Source: Calonectria ilicicola (lineage: Eukaryota > Ascomycota > Sordariomycetes > Hypocreales > Nectriaceae). From it: a stretch of DNA of 64,000 nt. The DNA lies in NCBI GenBank assembly GCA_020809705.1, contig CP085833.1:1860001-1924000 (forward strand), written 5' to 3'. Each line of letters begins with the position of its first letter. Position 1 is the stretch's first letter. Made by a program: the position numbers and the translations under genes. The notes beneath the pieces are model-generated. The model was not told the DNA's origin. It ran no database searches and was given only the letters and a program-made list of their open reading frames with translations. This document shows, piece by piece, positions 47,571 through 57,973 of this stretch.

Positions 47571-48721
47571 ATGTCGCCTCCGCCGCCGCCGCAGGGATAC
47601 TACGGTCCGCCGAACAGTCACAATCACAACCACCACAACCACAACCACAGCCATGGCCATCACAATGGCAACTACGACGCTCGACGCGCGCCTCCACCAC
47701 AGGCCCTCCGGCTCCCAGCACCGCCGCCCACCTATTTCCACCCTCAATTCAGGCCACAGCAGCCCTACGTCGTCGCACACGCTCCGCCCACGCCGCTCCA
47801 CCAGCGGGGGTGGTACGTCGTGAACATGGTCACCATCGCCCGGCCATTTGTCCTCATCGTCCCCGGCGTCATCGTCATCCTGAACGTCTGGTGGAGCTCG
47901 ACCCAGCACGTCTGCCCACGAGATGCCACGGCAAACGACGACTGCTTTTGGATGCTGTGGTTAACATTACCCCTCGTATGTGTGTCCCTTTCCCTCTCTT
48001 GCTGCTCCTCCCCCCTGCCGTTCTCATGCACCATCACCGAGACACCACATATGCATGTTCCGATGCTGCCCAACGCCGCGGCAGCCTTGATCCCGAATAG
48101 CACGGCACTCCACCGTCCAATCAGCAAATCGGTCGGTGTGGCTCAGTTGGTTAGAGCGTTGGTCTCATAATATGACTTGACCCCAGGTCAGGGACATCCA
48201 AAGGTCGAGAGTTCGAGCCTCTCCACCGACAGATTCTTTTGCTTTTGCCGCCTGCAACGTGTACGATTCTTTTTGCACTCGCGTCATATATCCTCACCCG
48301 TCAAACCGACGTGCTTGATCTCCCTTGCTGAACCGCTGTCCCATCTAGTCCACAGTCACATTCATCTGGGCGATCGTGTCCAATATATCAGCGCGCAGAG
48401 CGATACATCGCATGTCCCATATCCCACGCCTCGTACACGCCGGCGTCCAGCTTCTCCTTGCGCTAGGTTCGAGTGTTTGCTTTGCGCTGCTTGTTTACCA
48501 TGCTGTGCATTTCGACATCTGGAGTCGGACCTCGGAAGGCTCAATGGCTGCGCTCCTCGCCATCCTCATGTACGTCATCCAACTTGGACGGGCCATGCGA
48601 CACCCCGCGCTAACCCCTCCCTCCAAGGCTCGCCAATTGGGTCCTGTTCGCCTGGACGGCATACGAAATAAGAAGAGATCGGCATATACAGCGGTTCTCC
48701 GTTAGTCAAATACCCATGTGA
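47571..48721 (+). CDS. Four-TM membrane protein, MARVEL-like, host of an intronic tRNA
   Basis: Exons 47571-47975, 48349-48569 and 48628-48721 encode 239 residues. Intron 1 (373 nt, GTATGT..CTAG) is long for this genome and contains a whole tRNA-Met gene; intron 2 (58 nt) opens GTACGT, has GCTAAC and closes CAAG. Splicing intron 2 turns a poor reading frame into a fourth hydrophobic segment (ANWVLFAWTAYEI) followed by basic residues, which is why I prefer it. Residues 1-75 are Pro/Gln-rich with a His-Asn stretch (HNHNHHNHNHSHGHH) that could bind metal. Four membrane segments follow, at about residues 83-107, 125-145, 163-185 and 200-220, with both ends cytosolic by the positive-inside rule. 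The layout resembles MARVEL-type membrane proteins; the function is unknown. It converges on the Zn2Cys6 gene. Confidence 0.83.
48132..48231 (+). tRNA. tRNA-Met(CAT), elongator, with 26-nt intron
   Basis: A full cloverleaf folds: acceptor GTCGGTG with CACCGAC plus discriminator A, D-arm GCTC/GAGC, anticodon stem TTGGT/TCCAA with loop CTCATAA, variable AGGTC, T-arm GAGAG/CTCTC with loop TTCGAGC. The anticodon CAT is at 48166-48168. A 26-nt intron, 48170-48195, sits one base after the anticodon, the canonical place for splicing by tRNA endonuclease. The T.T pair at 31-39 and the loop match yeast elongator tRNA-Met, so it is not the initiator. A TTCTTTT stretch follows at 48234. The gene lies in the sense direction inside intron 1 of the membrane-protein gene. 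Confidence 0.95.
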
Positions 48722-48976
48722 TATAATTCAGAATCATCATCCATATTACGTTGCGCCAAAACTAATTTTAGAGCCGTGTCTCAACGACCAAGAAAAAAAG
48801 AGTGCCTCCCACCCTTGACCTGAAAAGCCGCATGTTGCGTGTCCATCCCTTAAAATACTATACATTTATGGGTTGCCCCAATGCATCGCGAGAGCTTTGG
48901 CTTCGCTCGGTGCTGCCCACTCGCAGCTTCGTTTTCTAACCCCTTGCCACATGGGGTCATTTAATGTGTGCATAAA

Positions 48977-51170
48977 TCACAGATTTCCGTTAAATCCTCC
49001 GTTTGCCGCGAACTGCAGCTGGTACTCTCGCAAGTCAGCCCAGTGTCGCAATTCCTCCTCCTCATCTTGTGGTGTCATGTGGTCCCCAGTGCTGGGAGAC
49101 GAGCCGCTGCTGGCACCCGACTTTTCGAGCTTCATGAGAATGTTGATCAGTTGGGACAACGCCCCCTCCGACTTCATAGCAAGCGGGCCCTTGCGTTCCG
49201 GGGCGTCATTGAGCAGTGTTGACGCCACCTGACGTATCTTGTTGATGAGCGATCCGCCATTGGGCTCCAAGTTACGTTGTGAGATTGATCCGAGAACTGT
49301 TAGCAGATGCTGCACAATGAGCTCGCGCTCTTCTGACATGAAATCATAGATTTCCTTTTCGTCAGCATCTTGGGCTGCCTTTTCCTCCTCGGACCGGTTT
49401 TCGACGGATTCAGGGTGTTGTTGTTGCTCGGTTAGATAGACATCTCGGAGATTAAAGTACAACTCCACAAAGTATGAACGCGTGGCCAGTTGCGACACAT
49501 AGATGTTGGCCTTTTGGATCTCATACTGAAGATGACGGCGTCGCGCTGGGTGGTTTTTGATGGCATTCCGCAAATCGTTTGCAGGCTGGCTATTGGGCCA
49601 GGCCGGTGGGACATATTGGATGCCTGATTCATCAAAGCTCGCCAGAGTGGCTGCTTCATCACCATGATTGCCCAGCTGCAGCTCCGGTGGTAAATTGTCC
49701 GTGATGCTTCGAGCAGCCAGCAGACCATCGCGGAGAAGGATACGCTGGTCTGCCCAAGGCAGAGTGCTCATGCCATATGCAATCTCAAGACTGACAACCC
49801 CATTCATGGTGGTGTAAATGTCAATGCCAAAGCGGAACCCTGTCAAAAGAGTAACACTTCCATCCTGTTGATAGATAATTTCATTGGCGAGAATACAAAT
49901 GTCGTCAACATTCTCAGGATATGCGGGATACGGAAGGCTTGGCGTTGAGGGCGCAATTACCATATCTGCAGCCGAAGCGCCAAGTTGTGAAACTGACCTA
50001 GGAAATGGTTAGCATTGTAAATCATCATCAACATATGCACATTCAGTCTTACCGGACACCAAGGAGGAGACACCAAAAGATGCGCTTCCCGATTTGATCC
50101 TTAACATGATTGAAGGGGAGCGGATCTGGAGAGCAGTTGTCGTTACCAAAGGTCGGCAGCTCACCAGGGTGCTTGGGCCGACTGAATCCCAGTTCACGAA
50201 TCAGCGTTAGCGCCTCAGCCATGAAATGGCCAGAGGCATTCCACTGGTGAACATATCCCGACGCAAGACCCAAGAAATAACTGGTCGCGGCATCGTCCAA
50301 TGTCTTGGGCTGCTTTAGTTGCCACTTGCTGCCCCGAGTCAATAGTGTAATGTCACGACATTTTTCAATCATGACAATCGCACGGGGGAAGAGGTGGCAA
50401 CTGTGCTGAGCTTTCAGATGCTCTCTAGCACTGCGGGGGAATGATGCGACCAAAGCGCAAATCATGCTAGCAAGCAATCCAAGAAATTCAGGTCGGGTTC
50501 GATCCTCGCGATTGGCAAATGACTGCCGGAACGTCGGCTCATGGGGAAACGGCGCGAGCGGATGAATATAGGTAAAGAAGTCGTCAACAAGAAGCTCAAG
50601 TACCGGCATTGGGGCGATTGATTCAGCATCGAGCGCAACGTCAGACGAAATGTTCATGAGGGTCTTGGCAGCGGTCTGGGGCGAGGGCGAAACGTTCATG
50701 ACGATGCCAGGAGGAGCCACATCCATTCGGGCGCGCTTCGCTGCCTTTGCCGCTTCCGCATGCTTATTAGGAGGTCCTCGACGTTTCGTCTCGCGGTTGT
50801 AGGTACAGTCGACGCCGAGTTCGCGGCAGGGACGGCAAGGAATATCGGTGTCGTCGCATTTGACCTTGCGCATACTACACATATCACAAGCGCGTCGAAG
50901 GCGGGTCAACTTGGGGTTTATGGTCGGGTCTCGCATCATACCGCCAGGGCCAGCAACGAGACTCATATCGCCTGGAGTCAAGCTGCCTTGATTAGACACC
51001 TGGCTGGCAGCCTCGGCGGCGGCGACTGCGGCGGCGGCATGCTGGAGGGCCTGGGGGTTGTTCAGGGCGTGGGCCGCGTCGCTTGCCGCTTGGAGTATCT
51101 CGAGACCGTTGCTCGCGTAGGCGTGGGCAGTCGCGTGAGGGGAATTCTCTGGGGGTGGTGAACCCGACAT
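48977..51170 (-). CDS. Zn2Cys6 fungal-specific transcription factor
   Basis: Minus-strand exons 51170-50053 and 49997-48977 encode 712 residues; the 55-nt intron opens GTAAGA, has GCTAAC and closes CTAG, splitting an Arg codon. The ATG at 51170 is chosen because upstream in-frame codons look like leader. Residues 20-60 are Ala/Gln-rich. The binuclear cluster is canonical: C95-x2-C98-x6-C105-x6-C112-x2-C115-x6-C122, followed by a basic linker RETKRRGPPNKHAEA. Residues 185-500 form the fungal-specific regulatory region (LVDDFFTYIHPLAPFPHEPTF, then a helical core with LTLIRELGF and IFWCLL). The C-terminal part contains a GMSTLPWADQRILLR-like segment and an acidic stretch. It should be a nuclear regulator of unknown targets. 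It converges with the membrane-protein gene; only 255 bases separate their stops. Confidence 0.92.
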
Positions 51171-53132
51171 GATGGAGAGTGAGCCGGAGGCTCCTCGGAC
51201 GGACGCCGGACAACCGGGCACGGAGCTGCGGCAGCGGGAATCGGGCTGGGTGGACGCGCAGGACGCCGGTGACTTTGCGATGGCAGATTGTCGGCGGATT
51301 TCCGGAAGTTGGACGTGTTGAAGCGAGGTCAAGCCGACAAGGGCCCAGAAGGTGTGGAGTGGTTGGTGGGCGATGAGAAGCAGAAACACTTTTTTCTGGG
51401 TCACGTGTAGCGTACCCGCCTCGTCACGAGATCGAGAGGCAGGCAGGCGGTTCACTCTTGCTGCACTGACCATCTACGCCTACCCTATAGCGTTGTCGGA
51501 ACTTGGATATGGCCTCTCCCGTTCATCGTCAAGTCTAGGGACCGCTGGTTTCTTCAAATTTGCGGTTCTTACACCCTGGGACATCCCTTCAATTTTACAT
51601 ATCCACCATGCAAGCACTTTAGATGGAGCGAACCCCTATTTTGATGCTGCGATAGAAGCAATACTTCATATATTGCGATACCTTTTGAAGAATCATTGCG
51701 ATCATAAGGATGGGAGTGGTATGGGCAACAAGGTCAGATGTAACCCAACTATACGTAGCTTAAGCAAATTTTAGGACAACCCCCTAGAACCACAAAGTAG
51801 AAAATTGAAAAAAAAACCTCCCCCTTGAACCACATAGGTTTTGACATAATCAGGGCTGGTACCCACGCTAATCGGCCGGGCGGAGGTTGGCAGTCATCTG
51901 GTCCTTGCGGCAGTGGCCCATGACAGACGGACCGGGCTGCGTAGGTGTCAGCATAATCCCTCTTCCCAATTGACCGCAAAGCTCTCGATTAATTGATATT
52001 TCCTCTTGGGGATTTGGTTATAAGGGGTCGAGCTGCGTATGAAAGGGGGAATAACAGCTGGCTTGCGTGAGTTCTGATGCATCATGACTCCTCGGGTGGC
52101 TGACCATGTTTCATGGCTTACACACACCACGCCATAACCACGGAGCTCTCCATGTTGCATGTTGGGGCTGTTCCTTTTCCAATGCAAAGTTTACGACAAA
52201 GATCGGATCTGTCGCGTGGACAAAGCCAATTTTTGCTTCTGGACCAGTTCCTTGCGGTAATTCCAGACCTGACAGATTGCTCTAGTGCTCGATCTCAGGT
52301 GACTGCAGACATCAGACGAATGTATCGCAACGGCCCAGTCCAATCACACATGTCGGGATTCCATCCCACATTCACCTGTGGGGTTCCACAGGCCGTAGTC
52401 CAATCCCCGCAGTTGGATTTCGTTTGCGATTGGCGGCGCGATGACGACAAAAGATTGGGGCACTTTTTTTTTAAGCCTGTGTCGCATGGTGGGATGGCAC
52501 ACCGTTCACCTTTCTGGCATCAATCCCTTCGACGCGGCGCCCGGCACCCCCGGATCTCTTCACACCCTTTTTCAAAATTAGACGCCTGGCGCACATGCCC
52601 AGCGATCCGTTAGATACGTAGCAGATGTGTATCGCCGTCCTCGGGTGTGGCCGGGCTGTTACGCCGTGCACCGAGTCCCACGGACCCTTGGACGGCCCCA
52701 CTCATCATGCCATGGTCTGATGTTGGCGACCTGGCGTGATGGGCTCAGCTCAAACGTCGGCGGAGCGAGGCGAGGGTCGGGGATGATGAGCAAGCATGGA
52801 TCATGGGAAAAAGGGCATGAATTCGAATAAATACCGGGTTTGGGGGCTTTGTGTTGAGATGTGTGTATGTGAACAGCTCACTTGAGTTATCGTGTGTGTG
52901 AACAAAACTCTCTCCTCTTGTCTTCATTGCAAGAAACAACCCCAAGATCCAAAGCGACCCGACGAGTAACTTCTGTGTGAAAAAAAAAAAAAAAACACGA
53001 GATTTATACGTCATACGTCTGACTCTTTGACACCAACAAAAAGGCCTATTCTCTCAGCCGATTCAAGATATCCTTCGACCGCTACTTTTTGAAGCTTACA
53101 CGAAAAGAAACGCCGATCTAAAAACCACCAAA
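51171..53132. other. Divergent promoter region between Zn2Cys6 and protoglobin genes
   Basis: About 2 kb with no supported gene. A 166-codon plus-strand frame near 52113-52613 is composition-driven and rejected. The right end, after an A-run at 52980-52995, is the likely leader of the protoglobin gene, with a CCACCAAA start context. Confidence 0.5.
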
Positions 53133-54148
53133 ATGGCGACTACACGACCTATGAAGCACATTGATCGCGAGGATCTCTACACCAACCTAGAGGCCCGTGT
53201 TATGTATCTTCACTCATTCCTTGACTTTTCTAGCCGTATGTATTTCCTCATTTCCAGCGTTTCCACGCCAATGGCTCGTTTTGGGCGGTTGCTGCTTGCT
53301 CCATGACCCGGACCACCCAGTGTATGGATTGGTCGGTGGAGTTGGACTTCAAGATATGATAACTAACACATTATTGAATTTTAGGAGATATCGAAGCTCT
53401 CATCACTGGCGCCAAGTACATCAAGGCCCTGATCCCCGCTGTCGTCAACATTGTGTACAAGAAGCTCCTCCAATACGATATTACCGCTCGTGCCTTTACC
53501 ACCCGAAGCACATCATTTGAAGGACCCATGGATGAGATCCTCGATGAGAACAGCCCACAGATTCTGCACCGAAAGATGTTTTTGCGTGCATACCTGGCGA
53601 AGCTCTGCTCCGATCCTAGCAAGATGGAGTTCTGGGAGTACTTGGACAAGGTTGGGTATGTGTATATTCTATCATCTCGGCGGATTCTCCATGAGACTGG
53701 GAGATGAACGAACCGTGTTTTGAACCCTTTACTAACAAATCTTTGCAGAATGATGCACGTCGGTCTCGGCCGTAAGCACCCTCTCCACATCGAGTATGTC
53801 CACCTGGGAACGTGCCTGGGCTTCATCCAGGACATCATGACTGAGGCCATCCTCTCGCATCCCCGCCTGCAACTCCAGCGCAAGACTGCCCTCGTCAAGG
53901 CCCTCAACAAGGTTATCTGGATCCAGAACGACCTCATGGCCAAGTGGCACGTCAAGGAGCGCGACGAATTCCTCAACGAATCCGACATTGAGGTCGAGAA
54001 AGAGGGTTACCTTCACGGAAAGCGCATCATTGGCGATTCCACTGGCGATTCCGAGTCCGAGGCTGGTGATGTGGCCGCAGCACACCCTGGTGGTATTCCC
54101 CCAGAAGGAGTGTGCCCATTCTCTGGAATGAGCGCGTCGACAGCATAA
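53133..54148 (+). CDS. Protoglobin-domain (globin-sensor) protein
   Basis: Exons 53133-53235, 53385-53655 and 53749-54148 encode 257 residues; introns of 149 and 93 nt both open GTATGT and close TTAG or GCAG, with good phase. Residues 10-200 form an all-helical globin-like domain. The likely proximal haem ligand is His128 in KVGMMHVGLGRKHPLHIEY, which matches the HVRIGL-type F-helix motif of bacterial globin-coupled sensors and protoglobins. Beginning RPMKHIDREDLYTNLEARV, it resembles the single-domain protoglobin-like proteins of ascomycetes. No kinase, cyclase or methyl-accepting domain follows. The last 60 residues are acidic and Gly/Ser-rich, ending CPFSGMSASTA. It may bind O2 or NO in the cytosol; haem binding is inference from the motif. 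Highly C-biased codons suggest good expression. Confidence 0.87.
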
Positions 54149-57100
54149 ATATGGAACGAGCTTGTTTTTGGGAATTCTTTTTTTCGGCGTTGGTTATCAT
54201 GACGATTATATAAATTTCTTTTTCTCTGGTAGGCAGGCAGGCAAGACAAACGGCATTTCAGGACATAGGACTGTATTATTTTTTATTTCTCTCATTAGGC
54301 TAGGCGAGGGTGGTGGAAATGGGAAATGGAAATATCTTTCATCTTCTTAAAGAAGCAGTAGCTTATCTCGCGATTTTTTTTTTTTTTAAATTTGGTTATT
54401 CTTGGACCGCGCTATGCTCATGTCTTGGAACAGGCAAACCCAAGGCGACGGATTGGGTTTCTTGGTGTGTCTCAACTTGTAGGATGGAGGAAGGCGGGAT
54501 GATGTAAAGTGTAATATGCTTGTTTGTTTGGAATAATCTTTTTGTTCTACATTTACAGTGTACAAATACAAGACCCGTGGAGTATTGCAGTTCGCCGCAG
54601 ATACCTAAGCGAAGTCTATAAATACAGGCTCATGGGTCATCTCGCATGAGGCAAGACAAGTTACGGCTTCTTGCTAGCGACGCCGCCCCACGTGGGCTGG
54701 CTTGTCATGACAGAAACCGGTGGATGTTGGTCTGACTGACTTGGCTTCGGGGCTCCGTTCTTTCTAGCATCACTGTGGATCAACCGATTGGCCCCAAAAT
54801 GGGCGGCGATTCTTTAGTGGGCGGGAATCGGGCACCTATTGCCCTGGGCAAGGGCCCCTCGTTCGTGGCATTGACCTGCGATTATTATTTGGGGGTTGGT
54901 GATGGGAGGAGTGCCCCGCGGTGGGGTTTGGATGGAGGTTGGCCGAGGGTAGACAACGAGGGCTCCAATTCATGTTGTTTACTTGAGAATTTGGCCATGG
55001 GGTTCCAAGATTCTGTAAGGCCTCTCTGAAGGATTGTTATCATCTACACGCCAGTCATGGAAGAGTTACCGGGCCGGAATATGTTGCAGTGTGAGTAAGA
55101 ACGGAAGGGAGGGGTGGGAAGTCCAGACTTGGGTTGCCAAGCATAGGGAGGAGGGGTCTGTTGGGTGACAATGCTTAGGACTAGATGGCTAAAAAAATCG
55201 GGTTTAGTGGGGAGTTGTGAGGGGCGAGTTTGCTCAAGAGCTGAGCCACATTAGTTTCCGCCAGCCTACAGATACTATTGAGTACTATTTCGACCAAGTA
55301 GATAGAGCCCTTGTTCTGATGGTCTTGTGAACGGACTCTGGATCCCGCGCGACCTCAAGATGGAGCAAGGCCGGCCGAGAATGCGAGCTGCTGAGGGGCC
55401 TGCAAGTTAGAAGATAAGATCGCTCCAGGCTACATGACGCATGAGGTAGATCGATTGCATGGCATGAAATGTACAGCGCTGAAGATAGATCCAAGCGGGA
55501 GACTAAAACCACGACTAAAATGTTGATCAGGAAGACAGTGAATCGAACACCACATGTAAAATAAAAATGAAAGAGCTAATGATATACGCCCATGCACCTT
55601 TTGGTATTTGCTGAAATTGGTTCATTCATTCAAATTTTGGGTATGGTCATGCTGAGAGAGAAATTTGCGTCGGGTGTTATGGCCTCAATTGCGGCTCCGT
55701 TTTCTGGAACGAAGTAGTAGCGAGGGCGAAAATGGCTCGGAAGATGTGATTACTGCAAGCCACTGCGGATGCAGGCCATTGTCACAGCCCGAGGGAAAAA
55801 GGACTTCTCAGCCTGTCGTGGATGCAGGCAGGCAAGCAAGCAGGCAGGCATGTCGAGGCAGGATGCACGAGACGCGGGAAATGTGGGATCGTAGAGGTAG
55901 AGTCTTATCCGCCGTCACACCCACGTTTAGCGGTCCGTGGCGGTGGATGGATGACAGATGGCAGCCGGCCCGTGGCGTTGTTGCATGTGTGTGTGTGTAA
56001 GTGCAGCACGCAGCGCAAAAGGGGGGTCACCAAAGTACAGGCCAATGTCGTGCCTGGTGCCAATGTCGAGTTACCTATCCGCTTTGGGGAGGTGGGGGTT
56101 TGTTTGCGTGGGAGTGGGTAGTGGGGAGCTACAGACAACGGCTCCAGATTGAGATTGGCACCACCCGGGATTCTGGACCGGGTCGTCCTGCCGGATCACT
56201 AACAGCCATTTTCTAGTGGTCTCTGCCTCGCACGCGGCGGGGCCACGGGTAGCTCTAGTGGGTACGGGGGGATGGCTACAGTGCCTGTGCCGCTTGGGTT
56301 TCCAGCGGCATTTGCCTGGATTGCTGGCAGTAAGGTTTGCTGGCCTCATCCACTGTGGCAGTTCTTGTTAGTAAAAGGAGCCTTTTTTTTCTCCTTCCCC
56401 TCTGTGCACCGGGAGCTAGTTAGGCAAGTCGAGATAAGAGTGTGAAACCCAAGTGAATCGGCACGCAACCCACAAGCCAATCCCGGATAAAGCCCGCTCA
56501 CGCTCGCCGGTGCGGCTGCAGATGGGGAAGAGGATGCAAGTCGGGAGTTACAGGTAACAAGCATCAAGCACCCAGCACCCAGCACCCCCAAGTCTCGCTC
56601 GAAGTGGTCATCGTGGATGGGTTGCATGCCGTAATGCCATTCCCAAGCTGCCGCTGTCTTCCCGAGAAAGGCTCGAGTTGCGTCCTCACCGTCTTTTTGC
56701 CTGGCAGAAAATGGGACAGCTCCTGGCGACACGGCTCGATACGACCTTCTGGGGGGTATCGAGCGAGATGAGTTGCGATTTGAGCCCCCCGGGCCCATTT
56801 TGTCCCAGAGCGTTATGCACTTTACACGTTTTTGGTCGTGGCCATTTAGACGTAATTGGCGGCGGGTCTATGCTCGCGACATTGTCTCTCAACGGCACGT
56901 ACCACGAGATTAGCTGCTAACGGTCAAGTTCCAATCGGGTGTGTCATGGCATGTTCAGACTCTTGTTGAGGTAATTGTCGAGTCATTGAAGGCGAGAGGC
57001 TTCTGATTCAGAGCAGCTTGTGCCAACAGGCCCATCTTTATAGGGCCGAACAAAGTATTGGCGACGAGGCTCAGTACAGAGCGTCAAAGACCAAAACCAA

Positions 57101-57745
57101 CCGGTTGGCCCCTCCCCCTCCCCCGCCTTGCCCATGGTCATGGCATCCCCTGGCGTGGGATATAGATCACAAGCCCAAAAACATACGACAGCTCGCGACG
57201 ATTGAATCGGTGAGCCAATCTCTGAGCAGCTTGTATGGTTTGACTGGGCTAGTGATCGCGAACAACGGCCCGATGGGCTGCATTTTTTTTCTTGGAATTT
57301 TTTTTTCTGGAGTTGGTTGAGCTATCAACACTCAACCAGCATGTACCCCTTGGAGCGCTGAGTAAACTACTTAGCAAATAAACAATGGCCTTGCCGGACC
57401 CAGGATTCTGGACTGAGACAAACAAAATAGAAAGCATGGAAGTGCTGTCGGCCGGTCCCCACCGCCTATTTGATGCGCAAAGGTTGCCCCCCAAGTCCAA
57501 ACTTGCGTCAACCCCAAGCAGCCATTGAATGCGCCCTGGTACCTGATCGTCTATGGTTTAGCCTCTGCTTCCTTTAGGGGACCGGCGTTCCTGAATTTTT
57601 TCTTCGACCCCGGATGTGCCTCCATCTCGTGCTTCCGATGGAGCGTCCCGACTTGCTGCCGGCAGACAAAGTCCGTTAGTTGAGGTTCTGTGTGAGTGAC
57701 TGCTGCGCGACGCCCCTAGACCGCCGGCGGCCTAGAAATATGAGG

Positions 57746-57761
57746 CCCCTTCCCACCCCCT
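57746..57761 (+). promoter_or_regulatory. Paired STRE-like CCCCT elements upstream of tps2
   Basis: CCCCT occurs at 57746-57750 and 57757-57761, about 215-230 bases before the start codon. CCCCT/AGGGG is the stress-response element bound by Msn2/4-type factors, which control trehalose genes in yeast. The surrounding DNA is C-rich, so chance occurrence is possible. Confidence 0.35.
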
Positions 57762-57883
57762 CTTCACCTCCCGACGGGATTCCCAACTCTCTCCTCAAAC
57801 TCTGCCCTGTCTTTAAATAGTGTTGTACATACTCTGCTCCCATCACACCCATTACTCCCATCCATCATTTCGCTGCTTCGTAT

Positions 57884-57890
57884 TATATAA
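57884..57890 (+). promoter_or_regulatory. TATA-like box of tps2
   Basis: TATATAA lies 84-90 bases before the start codon at 57974. Confidence 0.5.
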
Positions 57891-57973
57891 TCTCGTTTGG
57901 CGCATCGCATCAAAAAGCAAGGCCCTTCTCCAGTCAGTTAGCCTTTTCTAAGTGGGCCGTCTCAAATACCACG

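Larger units (their letters stand above)
54149..57973. other. 3.8 kb intergenic upstream of tps2
   Basis: No supported gene. Contains short A/T runs, AGGCAGGCA-type repeats near 55826-55850 and several CCCCT/AGGGG pentamers toward the right end. The final 250 bases are the core promoter of the trehalose gene. Confidence 0.5.

Noticed and set aside
48570..48705. Reading through the second intron of the four-TM protein (stop at 48705)
   Set aside because: The segment has a GTACGT donor, GCTAAC branch point and AAG acceptor; splicing restores a fourth membrane helix, whereas read-through gives a polar random-like tail.
52113..52613. Plus-strand frame of 166 codons in the divergent promoter
   Set aside because: No recognisable features, composition-driven, and sits between two genes transcribed away from it.
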